A DNA stretch of 64,000 nt, from NCBI GenBank assembly GCA_039819545.1, contig JBCBRS010000007.1, forward strand, positions 66,596-130,595, given 5' to 3'. The notes beneath the pieces were generated by a model that was given only the letters and a program-made list of their open reading frames with translations, was not told the origin of the DNA and made no database searches. Origin of the DNA: CALLPQ01 sp039819545 (GTDB lineage Bacteria; Pseudomonadota; Alphaproteobacteria; Caulobacterales; Parvularculaceae). Shown here piece by piece: positions 45,821 to 54,226 of the stretch (positions are counted from its first letter, which is position 1; the number at the start of each line of letters is the position of its first letter). The position numbers and the translations under genes are program-made.

Positions 45821-46180
45821 CGATCTAGCCTTTATTTTGGAGGGTTAGGGTGTGCATGTTTGTACTGCGAATGCAATCTAGATTTTGCAGCGGTCAGGCG
45901 GGCGTAACCGGTGTTATCGACTAAATATTGACGCAACCGCAACGAAATCCGCCATCTCTTCCGCAAATGTAGTGGTGAATGGTCCCGCGCTTCGCTTAAT
46001 CCCATCAGGAATGCCAGCTGGAATGCAAGCAAATTGACGCGAGCCTGAGTAGCTTTTGCACCACATGGGAAATAAAATGCATGCGAAGTCAAATCGCCCT
46101 TGTGGGGGAGGACGTGGCACCGTAACACTTTATTAATCATAAAAATCCATCCCCCGACCTTCATCTTGAGGAGCGAAGCC
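45821..46180. other. divergent promoter region of SnoaL paralogue 1 and TonB receptor
   Basis: 360 bases without a gene. It holds LacI-type operator E (45861-45876) and an AATCTAGATT palindrome just right of it, plus the leader of the TonB receptor gene with GAGGAG near 46168. Confidence 0.65.
45861..45876. promoter_or_regulatory. LacI-type operator-like site E
   Basis: TGTACTGCGAATGCAA, centred on C45868/G45869. The right half GAATGCAATCT is identical to the right arm of the perfect site at 49676-49697; the left half is the GTACTKC variant also seen as GAAGTAC at 53482 and 58386. Confidence 0.6.
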
Positions 46181-48649
46181 ATGAATTCTAATCGGAAAAC
46201 TTTTACAGCAAAATTATTAGGGGGCGTCGGTGCATCTGCGCTCTGTTTCGGGTTTGGTGCCGCTGCGCAAGCGCAGATCGATACCATCGTCGTTACTGCC
46301 GAGAAAAAAGAAGAAAACGTCCAGGACGTTGGTCTCTCGGTTCAGGCTTTCAATGAAGACGGATTGGCAGCGGGTGGTATCACCGACGTGTCGCGGCTGG
46401 AATTGCTGGTTTCCGGTGTGAACTTTGCGTTTGTGGGTAATGACGCGAAATTCAATGTTCGCGGTGCGAACTCCACCAATACCTTTGCCGACAATGCGTC
46501 GATCGTCGGGACCTATGTTGATGGGGTCTACAAATTGCGCGCCTCGCAGCAATCGCAGCGCTTTTTTGACGTGAGCCGACTGGAATTCCTGAAGGGTCCG
46601 CAAGGCACACTTTATGGCCGCAACACGTTTGCCGGTGCCCTTAATATCTTCAACAACACCGTCGATCTTGAGGATTACGCCGCTGGTTTTAATGCAAGCT
46701 ATGAGCGCTTTAATACTGCGCGGTTTGATGCCTATGCCAACCTGCCGGTGAGCGACACCTTCGGTATTCGGGTTGCCGGGTTCTTTGACCGGTCCGATGG
46801 GTATATCGAAAATTTTGGCGGCCCCGACCTTGGTGCGCTGAATGATAAAGGTGTCCGCGTTACCGCGCTTTGGGCGCCCACGGATACTTTTGACGCAACG
46901 TTGAGGCTGTCTCACACAGAGAAAAGCGGTCGTCCCGCCGGTCTGTTTGGCTACACTTTCTTATGCCGCAACGTCACACCATCGGGCCACACCGATCCCC
47001 TCGGCTCGCAAGAAGACTGTGCAAACCCCAATGTGGGCACCAGCGGTCAGCCGAATGCCAACGATCTTGGTCCGTACCAAGTCAATCAGGACTTTGTGCC
47101 GGATCAAGAAAACCGCGAGCAGGTTGTCTCCCTTGAGCTGAACGCCGATCTCGGCGCTATTCTGTTCAAGTCCATTACGTCCTATACGGATTTTGACAAC
47201 AATCTCGGCTTTGACTTCGACTTTTCGCCTACGCCATTCCAGGCCGGTGGCTTTAACGAAGTGGCGAGTTACTTCACGCAGGAAATTCAGTTCAACACGC
47301 AGTTTGATGGGCCCATCGAGCTTACCACTGGCGCGTATTTCTCCGCTGACGAAACCAACTTTAACTTCTACATCTATAACCAGCGACAAGCCGTGGGCCG
47401 AGGCGGTCCGGTGCCCGTGCTGGACAATGCCGGGAACCCAGTTTTGGATGGCGACGGAAACCAACTTCTTCTGCCCGTCCTGACGGCAACGCCGCTCGTC
47501 AGCAATGATCCCGTCATTGGCGGCTTTTTTGCTGACAACACGCCAATCGACACCACCTATTTTGGTGTTTATGGCCAGGCTACGATTTCTGTGTCTGACC
47601 GTTTCCGGGTGATTGGCGGCTTGCGTTGGGACACTGAGGACAAAGAACTTGTGGGCGGTGGGTCGAACTTCACCGGCGACACCGATGGCGATGGCCTGAG
47701 CGAAGCGCCGGTTGTGGCACCGCCTGGCGGTCCCTTCCTCGCCCCGTTCCCAACGGCGCTTGATGATGTGTTCGGCATTTTCACCTTTAATAACGATGCA
47801 GACGATGCCATCCGCGCCGACCCTGACGCCCAAAGCGATCTGACCTGGCGTGCGGGGCTAGAGTATGATCTCGGTGATGCGGCCCTGTTGTACTTCACCT
47901 CGTCCACGGGCTTCCTGTCAGGCTCGCTGAACAATCGTGGTTCGATCACGGAGCCTTTGAATTCGCGAGTCTTCGAAGGGGGTATCAAGTCGATCATCCT
48001 TGACGGCACGCTGCAATTTAACCTCGCGGCCCACTTCACCCAGTACCGGAACCTGCTGCGGCAGATCCAGCGTGAAGAACTCGTTGATGGTAACCCCATC
48101 GTTATCACTGAAAGTGACAATGGCGGCCGTTTCCGCGCCTTTGGCGTGGAACTGGAGAGCGTTTGGGCGCCAACCGATGCGCTTAAAATTGGGTTGAATG
48201 CGGCTTATCTTGACGCGGAGTTTGTGGGTCCCTTCTTCCAGGGCAACCCGTATCAGCTCTTTAATGGTCAGGTTGCTCCCTCCATTGATGTGGGCGGTCA
48301 GACGACCCCATGGTCGCCGTCATTTACCGCGTCTCTGTTCGGGTCTTATGATATTGATCTTGGCGATAAAGGCACGCTGACGCCTTATGCTCAGTTTTAT
48401 TATTCGGACGGATACAATACGTCGAACCTTCTCTCGACCGACCCACAGCAGCAGCAGGATAGCTTTACGAAGACCGACCTGCGGCTGATCTGGACAGCGC
48501 CAAGCGAGAATTATCGCTTTGAAGCGTTTGTTGAGAACCTTGAAAACGAAGCGGTCCTTGCCCGAGGGAACAATAACGGGAGTGACATCGTCCAGACCGG
48601 TTTCCTGTATCCCCGTAACTTCGGCATCCGCTTTGGCGCCGACTTCTAA
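46181..48649 (+). CDS. TonB-dependent receptor
   Basis: 822-aa outer-membrane receptor. The signal peptide (LLGGVGASALCFGFGAAAQA) is followed by a TonB box-like DTIVVTAEKKEENVQDV and then the plug domain with SRLELLVSGVNFAFVGNDAKFNVRG and LEFLKGPQGTLYGRNTFAGALNI, the diagnostic plug end. The barrel ends with FLYPRNFGIRFGADF. ATG 46181 is chosen for GAGGAG about 8 bases upstream. It is divergent from SnoaL paralogue 1 across operator E, so it likely imports the pathway's substrate. It is followed by a terminator. Confidence 0.94.
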   Translation: MNSNRKTFTAKLLGGVGASALCFGFGAAAQAQIDTIVVTAEKKEENVQDVGLSVQAFNEDGLAAGGITDVSRLELLVSGVNFAFVGNDAKFNVRGANSTNTFADNASIVGTYVDGVYKLRASQQSQRFFDVSRLEFLKGPQGTLYGRNTFAGALNIFNNTVDLEDYAAGFNASYERFNTARFDAYANLPVSDTFGIRVAGFFDRSDGYIENFGGPDLGALNDKGVRVTALWAPTDTFDATLRLSHTEKSGRPAGLFGYTFLCRNVTPSGHTDPLGSQEDCANPNVGTSGQPNANDLGPYQVNQDFVPDQENREQVVSLELNADLGAILFKSITSYTDFDNNLGFDFDFSPTPFQAGGFNEVASYFTQEIQFNTQFDGPIELTTGAYFSADETNFNFYIYNQRQAVGRGGPVPVLDNAGNPVLDGDGNQLLLPVLTATPLVSNDPVIGGFFADNTPIDTTYFGVYGQATISVSDRFRVIGGLRWDTEDKELVGGGSNFTGDTDGDGLSEAPVVAPPGGPFLAPFPTALDDVFGIFTFNNDADDAIRADPDAQSDLTWRAGLEYDLGDAALLYFTSSTGFLSGSLNNRGSITEPLNSRVFEGGIKSIILDGTLQFNLAAHFTQYRNLLRQIQREELVDGNPIVITESDNGGRFRAFGVELESVWAPTDALKIGLNAAYLDAEFVGPFFQGNPYQLFNGQVAPSIDVGGQTTPWSPSFTASLFGSYDIDLGDKGTLTPYAQFYYSDGYNTSNLLSTDPQQQQDSFTKTDLRLIWTAPSENYRFEAFVENLENEAVLARGNNNGSDIVQTGFLYPRNFGIRFGADF

Positions 48650-48682
48650 TGCCACCAAAAGAGTTGTGTAGAGATTACCTTG

Positions 48683-48708
48683 AGGGGCCCCGTGTGGGCC
48701 CCTTTTTC
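48683..48708 (+). terminator. rho-independent terminator after the TonB receptor
   Basis: Arms AGGGGCCC (48683-48690) and GGGCCCCT (48696-48703), 5-nt loop, followed by a T-run (48703-48707). It lies 34 bases past the stop. Confidence 0.85.
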
Positions 48709-48715
48709 TTGCGTA

Positions 48716-48770
48716 CCCGTTCGGGCCCCCTGCGACCCTTCGGGCCCCCTCCCCCACGAACGGGGGAGGG
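48716..48770. repeat. short GC-rich repeats and hairpin
   Basis: The 12-mer TTCGGGCCCCCT occurs twice in about 30 bases (near 48720 and 48739). The second copy runs into a perfect 9-bp hairpin CCCTCCCCC (48747-48755) / GGGGGAGGG (48762-48770) with a 6-nt loop. No T-run follows. Confidence 0.5.
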
Positions 48771-48885
48771 CCAAACAAGGAAGACTTACGATTTTCTCTT
48801 CCCCGACCTGTGAGGGACGTGCCCCGTAAGGGGCGATGAGGGCTTGCCAGAGCCGTATCAGAGAATACGCCGGATCCCATCACCC

Positions 48886-49629
48886 TCACTGCGCCGTCCA
48901 GCCGCCATCGATCAACAGGCTATGACCGGTAACCATGGCACTGGCACCGCTTGCCAGATAAACGACAGCATTGGCCACATCACTTGGTTGCCCCATCTTC
49001 TGCATGGGGATCATCCGCTCCACAAACGCCCGAAAGGCCGGGTCAGCCAGCATGGGCTTCGTCATTGGCGTCTCAATAAAGGTGGGCGCGACGCTGTTCA
49101 CGCGGATGTTTTGCGGGGCGAGTTCCACAGCCATGGCTTTCGTCAGGCCCTCAATCGCGTGTTTTGTCATGCAGTACACAGACCGGTTCGGGGAGCCCAC
49201 ATGACCCATTTGCGACGACATATGGATGATCGAGCCGCCGTCTTCGCCATTCTTGGCCATGACGCGGGTCGCGGCTTGCGCTGTTAAAAACATCGAGCGC
49301 ACATTCAAATCCAGGATAAAATCGAGATTATCGCGCGATACCTCTGCGAAGGGTTCGGGCCGATTGGCCCCCGCATTGTTTATCAGAATATCAAGACGCT
49401 CTAATTTCGCCACGCCTTCAATAAATGCATCACTGGTCACATCCCCGGTCATGGCGCTCACGCGCTCGCCAAGAGTATCGGCAAGACTGTCGAGATCGGC
49501 TTGCGTGCGGGCCACGGCGACCACATGGGCCCCGGCGGCGTGGAGCGCCTCGGCTATGGCACGGCCAAGACCCCGCCCGGCTCCAGTGACGAGGGCGGTT
49601 TTGCCAGTTAGTGAAAACGCAGTTTCCAT
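48886..49629 (-). CDS. SDR family oxidoreductase of the catabolic cluster
   Basis: 247-aa classical SDR. Cofactor loop VTGAGRGLGRAIAEALHAAGAHV, NNAGANRPEPF, the catalytic Ser in IIHMSSQMGHVG and Y-C-M-T-K in SVYCMTKHAIEGL. The C-terminal MVTGHSLLIDGGW is typical. ATG 49629 follows AAGG; the longer frame to 49668 would run to the operator. It is divergent from the HisD-like gene with the perfect operator A between them, so the two dehydrogenases are probably co-induced. Confidence 0.92.
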   Translation of the reverse strand: METAFSLTGKTALVTGAGRGLGRAIAEALHAAGAHVVAVARTQADLDSLADTLGERVSAMTGDVTSDAFIEGVAKLERLDILINNAGANRPEPFAEVSRDNLDFILDLNVRSMFLTAQAATRVMAKNGEDGGSIIHMSSQMGHVGSPNRSVYCMTKHAIEGLTKAMAVELAPQNIRVNSVAPTFIETPMTKPMLADPAFRAFVERMIPMQKMGQPSDVANAVVYLASGASAMVTGHSLLIDGGWTAQ

Positions 49630-49675
49630 GGGTAAGCCTTGAGAATAAGTCTTGTAAGACGGTCGCATTGGCGGC

Positions 49676-49697
49676 AGATTGCATTCGAATGCAATCT
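49676..49697. promoter_or_regulatory. LacI-type operator A (perfect 22-bp palindrome)
   Basis: The 16-base core TTGCATTCGAATGCAA (49679-49694) extends to a perfect 22-bp palindrome with 11-bp arms, centred on C-G, the classical LacI/GalR layout. It lies between the SDR start (49629, minus) and the HisD-like start (49800, plus). A further half-site AGATTGCA lies at 49712-49719. Confidence 0.85.
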
Positions 49698-49799
49698 ATG
49701 GGACTGATCACAGATTGCAAGTTTACCAGCAGCGATGAGGGCCACATTAGACGAGCCCGGCCCATCGTCAAAAACCGAAAACGACCAGGGAGATTGATC

Positions 49800-51086
49800 G
49801 TGATCCGCTATCTCAAAGACGGTATTTCCGAAACCAAAGCTGCCACTGACGACGCCAAAGTCCGCGCGACCGTTGAGGGCATCCTGAAAGATATCGAGGC
49901 TAAGGGCGACGAAACGGTCCGAAGTCTGTCAGAGAAATTTGACAACTGGTCGCCAGAGTCGTTCCGTCTGTCTAAAGACGAAATCAAGGCCTGCTACGAC
50001 AAAATCGATGCCCAGGCGATTGATGACATCCGCTTTGCTCAAGAACAGGTGCGTGGTTTTGCCCAGCATCAGCGCAATGCTCTGCAGGATGTGGAGGTGG
50101 AAACGCTGCCGGGTGTGGTACTGGGGCACAAGAATATCCCCATGAACTCTGTTGGCTGTTATGTGCCCGGCGGCAAATATCCTCTGGTGGCAAGCGCGCA
50201 TATGAGTGTGGTAACCGCCAAGGTTGCCGGTGTGCCCCGCGTGATTGCAGCGGCCCCGCCCTTCAATGGTGCGCCCGCGCCCGCTATTGTGGTGGCCATG
50301 GACATGGCCGGCGCCGACGAAATCTATGTGATGGGCGGTGTGCAGGCCGTGGGCGCCATGGCTATTGGTACACAGACCATTGATCCGGTGGATATGATCG
50401 TTGGACCGGGCAACGCCTTTGTAGCTGAAGCCAAACGCCAGCTTTTTGGCCGGGTCGGTATCGATCTGTTTGCCGGGCCCACCGAAACCCTTGTGATCGC
50501 GGATGAGGCCGTAGACGGGGAATTGTGTGCGGCGGACCTGCTTGGACAGGCCGAACACGGGACCAATTCGCCCGCGGTATTGCTGACCAATTCCGAAAAA
50601 CTTGCCCGGGACACGATGGCGGAAATCGACCGTCAACTGACGATCCTGCCCACCGCTGAAGTGGCAGGTGCGGCGTGGCGCGATTATGGTCAAGTGATTG
50701 TGTGCGACACCTATGAAGAAATGGTCGAAAAGGCCGATGATATCGCGTCAGAACATGTGCAGGTCATGACCCGCGATCCCAATTATTTCCTCAACAATAT
50801 GACCAACTATGGCGCGCTATTCCTCGGCGCGGAAACCAACGTCTCCTATGGTGACAAGGTGATTGGCACCAACCACACCCTGCCCACCAACAAGGCGGCG
50901 CGCTATACGGGCGGCCTGTGGGTTGGCAAATTTATCAAGACGTGTACCTATCAACGGGTCAGCGAAGAGGCTTCGGTGCAGGTGGGCGAATATTGCTCGC
51001 GTCTGTGTGCGCTGGAGGGCTTTGCCGGCCACAAAGAGCAGGCGGATATTCGGGTACGGCGGTATGGCGGAAAAAACGCAGCCTAG
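49800..51086 (+). CDS. histidinol dehydrogenase family protein (HpsN-like, catabolic)
   Basis: 428-aa NAD-dependent dehydrogenase of the HisD superfamily. Landmarks: YVPGGKYPLVASAHMSVV, the segment GPGNAFVAEAKRQLFGRVGID, zinc-ligand region LLGQAEHGTNSPAVLLT and GTNHTLPTNKAARYTGGL. The context is catabolic and no his genes are near; the family also contains sulfopropanediol 3-dehydrogenase (HpsN). GTG 49800 follows AGGGAGA; the frame upstream of it would cross operator A. Its 3' end overlaps the LacI gene by 23 bp. It probably oxidises an alcohol of the pathway twice to an acid, as HisD does; substrate unknown. Confidence 0.88.
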   Translation: MIRYLKDGISETKAATDDAKVRATVEGILKDIEAKGDETVRSLSEKFDNWSPESFRLSKDEIKACYDKIDAQAIDDIRFAQEQVRGFAQHQRNALQDVEVETLPGVVLGHKNIPMNSVGCYVPGGKYPLVASAHMSVVTAKVAGVPRVIAAAPPFNGAPAPAIVVAMDMAGADEIYVMGGVQAVGAMAIGTQTIDPVDMIVGPGNAFVAEAKRQLFGRVGIDLFAGPTETLVIADEAVDGELCAADLLGQAEHGTNSPAVLLTNSEKLARDTMAEIDRQLTILPTAEVAGAAWRDYGQVIVCDTYEEMVEKADDIASEHVQVMTRDPNYFLNNMTNYGALFLGAETNVSYGDKVIGTNHTLPTNKAARYTGGLWVGKFIKTCTYQRVSEEASVQVGEYCSRLCALEGFAGHKEQADIRVRRYGGKNAA

Positions 51087-52140
51087 ACTTGTTGAAGTCA
51101 AGGGCCGGAACCGGCCAGCAAAAGCGGTCACTTCCTACGATGTGGCCCATCTTGCTGGCGTCTCGCAGTCAGCCGTCTCACGCTGCTTTAAGCCCGGTGC
51201 CAGTGTGTCGGCCAAGATGCGCGCCCGTGTCATGGCCGCCGCGGCGGAACTTGGCTATGAGCCAAACGCCATCGCCCGCAGTCTGATTACCCGTCGCTCC
51301 AATCTGGTGGCGGTTTTAATCTCTAATCTGACTAATCTCTATTATCCTGAAGTGTTGGCCGAGCTGACCCGCCGGTTCACCGCTTATGATGTGCGGGTCC
51401 TGTTGTTTTCGCTGGAGAGCGAAGCAGACGCGAACGCCACGTTGCAACAAATCTGGCCATACCGGGTTGATGGCGTAATTGCAGCGGCAGAACTGTCGCC
51501 GGACCACGTGGCGGAATTTGAAAAACGCCACGTACCCCTCGTTTTTTATAACCGGCAGCTCAATGGCGCGCCGGTGAGTTCTGTCAGTTGCGATCAGGAA
51601 GACGGAGCCCGCCAATTGGTAGACGGACTATTCCATGCGGGTCACCGTCGGTTTGCACTTTTCACCGGGCCACGTGAATCCGTGGTTGGTATTGAGCGAA
51701 AGACCGCCGCGCTAGAACGGTTGGAGGAATTGGGTATCGACGAGGTGCCAGTGTTTGAGGGAAACTATTCCTACGAAAGCGGTTTTAACCTCGTCAGTGA
51801 CATGATGGCCAACGCGGTATCGTCTAACGATGAGGCGCCGGTCGATGCTATTTTATGTGCCAACGATGTAATGGCCATTGGCGCGCTTGATGCCTTGCGT
51901 GTCGATTATGGTCTTACGGCGCCTACTGATATTTCCGTGGTCGGATTTGATGGCGTGGGTCCTGCCCGCTGGCGTAGCTATGACCTAACCACAATTCGCC
52001 AACCTGTGCGGCGGATGACCGAAGCGGCCGTCGGCATGCTCATGAGCATGATCGAAGACCCCGAAGCCTCCCACGAAAAACGGGTCTTTTCGGGGTTATT
52101 GCGTGCAGGGACATCAGCCAGGTTCGATGCCGGTGAGTAA
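51064..52140 (+). CDS. LacI family transcriptional regulator
   Basis: 358-aa repressor. The N-terminal helix-turn-helix is TSYDVAHLAGVSQSAVSRCF (residues 23-42), followed by the hinge region ELGYEPNAIARSLITRRSN. The periplasmic-binding-type effector domain has VAVLISNLTNLYYPEVLAEL, DGVIAAAELS, FYNRQLNGAPVSSVSCDQED and DAILCANDVMAIGALDALR. Starts inside the end of the HisD-like gene (23-bp overlap), so it is cotranscribed from operator A. Its family binds palindromes with central CG, and five such sites occur between 45.8 and 58.4 kb. Likely repressor relieved by a pathway metabolite. Confidence 0.95.
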   Translation: MAEKTQPRLVEVKGRNRPAKAVTSYDVAHLAGVSQSAVSRCFKPGASVSAKMRARVMAAAAELGYEPNAIARSLITRRSNLVAVLISNLTNLYYPEVLAELTRRFTAYDVRVLLFSLESEADANATLQQIWPYRVDGVIAAAELSPDHVAEFEKRHVPLVFYNRQLNGAPVSSVSCDQEDGARQLVDGLFHAGHRRFALFTGPRESVVGIERKTAALERLEELGIDEVPVFEGNYSYESGFNLVSDMMANAVSSNDEAPVDAILCANDVMAIGALDALRVDYGLTAPTDISVVGFDGVGPARWRSYDLTTIRQPVRRMTEAAVGMLMSMIEDPEASHEKRVFSGLLRAGTSARFDAGE

Positions 52141-52151
52141 GGCGTTGAGAC

Positions 52152-52194
52152 CTAGACTGCGTTTACTTTTTGTTGAGTCAAAAACGCAGTCTAG
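52152..52194 (+). terminator. hairpin after the LacI gene (part of R2 copy 2)
   Basis: Perfect 13-bp arms CTAGACTGCGTTT (52152-52164) and AAACGCAGTCTAG (52182-52194) with a 17-nt T-rich loop, starting 11 bases past the LacI stop. There is no clean T-run on either side, so termination is possible but not certain. Confidence 0.5.
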
Positions 52195-52255
52195 ATTCCT
52201 TATTGGTCGCGCGTTCGAACCCAAAAACCGATCACACTTTTTGTGAACGCACTCT
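52152..52255 (-). repeat. double-hairpin repeat R2, copy 2
   Basis: On the minus strand the order is GCGTTCACAAAAAGTGTG, GGTTCGAACGCGCGA, then AATCTAGACTGCGTTTTTG and CAACAAAAA, the same as copy 1 at 29924-30042. Here no gene start follows it; it lies between the 3' ends of the LacI gene and SnoaL paralogue 2. Confidence 0.75.
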
Positions 52256-52390
52256 ATATTCCCGGGCAAGCAGAGCGCTGACCCGGGATATCCTTCAGGG
52301 GTAATCTGAGCCCAGAGCAAGGGGGGGTAGGCCCCGGGTTTATCGCCCGGGGATAGGGGAGGGGTGCACGCACACTGAAGCCTTTAACTC

Positions 52391-53404
52391 CTACCGGCCT
52401 TGTGACCTGGCGACCTCGCGCATGCGCGCAAAGACATCAACACCAAGTTGCGCATACACGCCTAAAATATCCACCAGCACCCAGTTTTCGCAAATTTGAC
52501 CGTTTTCACAGCGCCAAAAATCAAGACTGCGCATCGTAATTTTCTGGCCAGCAGGGGTAATCCCCAGCCAGCCGTCGCCGGTGACCGTTGCCTGCATATT
52601 CGGCCAGCCGGTAACCGCCACATAGTGGCCATCGGCGAAATAGCCGCCCGGGTGATTGCCACCGGTTCGATCAGGCAGCGCGTTCAAAAAGGGGATCTGG
52701 TGCCCGTTGCGAAAGCCATCAATCCGCCGGCAGGTACCAATGCCAAAGGGTCCATACCAGGAAAGGTGAGGGTGCCAGTATTTTTCAAGGGCCATGGCCT
52801 CAACCCCGCCTGACGCGAATTTGCCAAGTCCGGTCAGCATATCGTCCACAAGCTTAAAGCTCGCTTTGGCGTCGCTTTCTTTGCGCCCCTCATAGGCAAG
52901 ACCGTCCTGCGTCGCGGGACCGGGCGCATACCATGGATGACCCAGCTGCGGGGTCATGGGCCAAACGCCGGCCTGGTGCATCAATTCGGGAATATCCCAT
53001 AGGCCCTGAAACTCGGTGATTTGCCCGTCGGCCACCTTGTAGAATTCGTGGAACCGCATGGTCGCCATTTGCCCAGTGGGCGGAATATCCAGAAAAGACT
53101 TCTCAAACGTGCCGCAATAATATCCGCAACACCCAACCCACCAGGCGCCGTGGGCATCGGCACCGGCCATAACAATGGTCTCGCGCCGCTCCATGCCCGT
53201 GAGGGCATTGGCCAGGGGCTCTAGCGCGGTTTCAAAAAAAGCTGCCGGACCGGCAAGCGTTTCGAATGGGTTGGCAAGATGGACCGGCGTGTCAGCGGCC
53301 ATCAAGCTGGTCAGGGCTTTGCGAGCGGCGGGCCCATCAAACCACCGGGTCGATAGGCGAAAAGGGGCGAGCGTTTCAAGGGTCTGGTTGCGCTGGTCCG
53401 TCAT
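52391..53404 (-). CDS. tandem SnoaL/NTF2-like domain protein, paralogue 2
   Basis: 337-aa protein with two SnoaL/NTF2-like halves. The second half repeats the paralogue 1 motif order: LSWYGPFGIGTCRRIDGF, HQIPFLNALPDRTGGNH, YFADGHYVAVTGWPNMQA and MRSLDFWRCENGQICENW, VLVDILGVYAQLGVDVF. The first half contains AHGAWWVGCCGYYCGTFEKS. It is divergent from the alpha/beta hydrolase gene with operator D between them, 70 bp upstream of its start. Function unknown; no catalytic residues can be assigned with confidence. Confidence 0.8.
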   Translation of the reverse strand: MTDQRNQTLETLAPFRLSTRWFDGPAARKALTSLMAADTPVHLANPFETLAGPAAFFETALEPLANALTGMERRETIVMAGADAHGAWWVGCCGYYCGTFEKSFLDIPPTGQMATMRFHEFYKVADGQITEFQGLWDIPELMHQAGVWPMTPQLGHPWYAPGPATQDGLAYEGRKESDAKASFKLVDDMLTGLGKFASGGVEAMALEKYWHPHLSWYGPFGIGTCRRIDGFRNGHQIPFLNALPDRTGGNHPGGYFADGHYVAVTGWPNMQATVTGDGWLGITPAGQKITMRSLDFWRCENGQICENWVLVDILGVYAQLGVDVFARMREVARSQGR

Positions 53405-53473
53405 GAGATTGGGGGTCCTGTTGTAGTTAAGAATGGTGCTCTAAGGGCGGGGGTGCGCGTTTAGCGCGTGATT

Positions 53474-53489
53474 TTGACTTCGAAGTACA
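53474..53489. promoter_or_regulatory. LacI-type operator-like site D
   Basis: TTGACTTCGAAGTACA centred on C53481/G53482, in the 99-bp divergent gap between SnoaL paralogue 2 and the alpha/beta hydrolase. It shares TTCGAAGTAC exactly with site C at 58384-58392. It lies only 15 bases from the hydrolase ATG, overlapping its likely promoter or 5' end. Confidence 0.6.
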
Positions 53490-53503
53490 TTACGTTTGCC
53501 CGC

Positions 53504-54208
53504 ATGAACGGACCACCCCTGATTTTTGTCCCCGGGCTCATGTGCGACGCGACGCTTTTCCGGGCGCAGGCAAAGGCTTTAGGGCAGAGCTGTGCGGTGA
53601 GCCATGCCGATCTTTCCCGCGACGACAGCATTCCAGCCATGGCATCGCGTCTTCTTGCGGTGGCCCCGGCACAGTTTTGTCTGGCCGGTCTTTCCATGGG
53701 CGGGATCGTCGCGTTTGAGGCATGGCGCCAGGCACCCGAAAGAGTTGCTGGTCTCGTTCTCATGAACACAACGCCATTCGCGGACTCGCCCGCCCGTCAG
53801 ACCGTGCGCAAAGATCAGATGGCTCGCGTGCGCGGGGGGCATTTGCGCACCGTCGTGATGGAAGAGCTAAAGCCCAACTATCTCGGCGCAAATACGCGCG
53901 ATGATGACGTGTTGCTCGAAGAAATTTACGCAATGGCAAATCGTCTGGGACCGGATGTTTTCTATCGCCAGTCTAGCGCGTTGATGGGCCGAGCCGATAG
54001 CGCCCAGACACTGACTACCATCACCTGTCCCACGCTGATTATTGCAGGTGACGAAGACGATGTGTGCCCGCCAGACTTGCATGAGATTATGCACGAGGCC
54101 ATTGCGAGTTCCGATCTTCATATTCTGTCCGGCTGCGGGCATTTATCAACCATGGAAAGACCAAACGAGGTTACGGCGCTGCTTCGCCATTTTCTATCGG
54201 CCTTTTGA
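53504..54208 (+). CDS. alpha/beta hydrolase fold protein
   Basis: 234-aa hydrolase. It has PPLIFVPGLMCDATLF (oxyanion region), the nucleophile elbow LAGLSMGGIVAFEAW with Ser in G-L-S-M-G, the acid in LIIAGDEDDVCPP and the catalytic histidine in LSGCGHLSTMERP. ATG 53504 gives the conserved core start. It leads the transcription unit with the MetE-like and HpcH-type genes. Probable esterase or C-C bond hydrolase; substrate unknown. Confidence 0.9.
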   Translation: MNGPPLIFVPGLMCDATLFRAQAKALGQSCAVSHADLSRDDSIPAMASRLLAVAPAQFCLAGLSMGGIVAFEAWRQAPERVAGLVLMNTTPFADSPARQTVRKDQMARVRGGHLRTVVMEELKPNYLGANTRDDDVLLEEIYAMANRLGPDVFYRQSSALMGRADSAQTLTTITCPTLIIAGDEDDVCPPDLHEIMHEAIASSDLHILSGCGHLSTMERPNEVTALLRHFLSAF

Positions 54209-54226
54209 ACAAGGGATCTTATTCTC

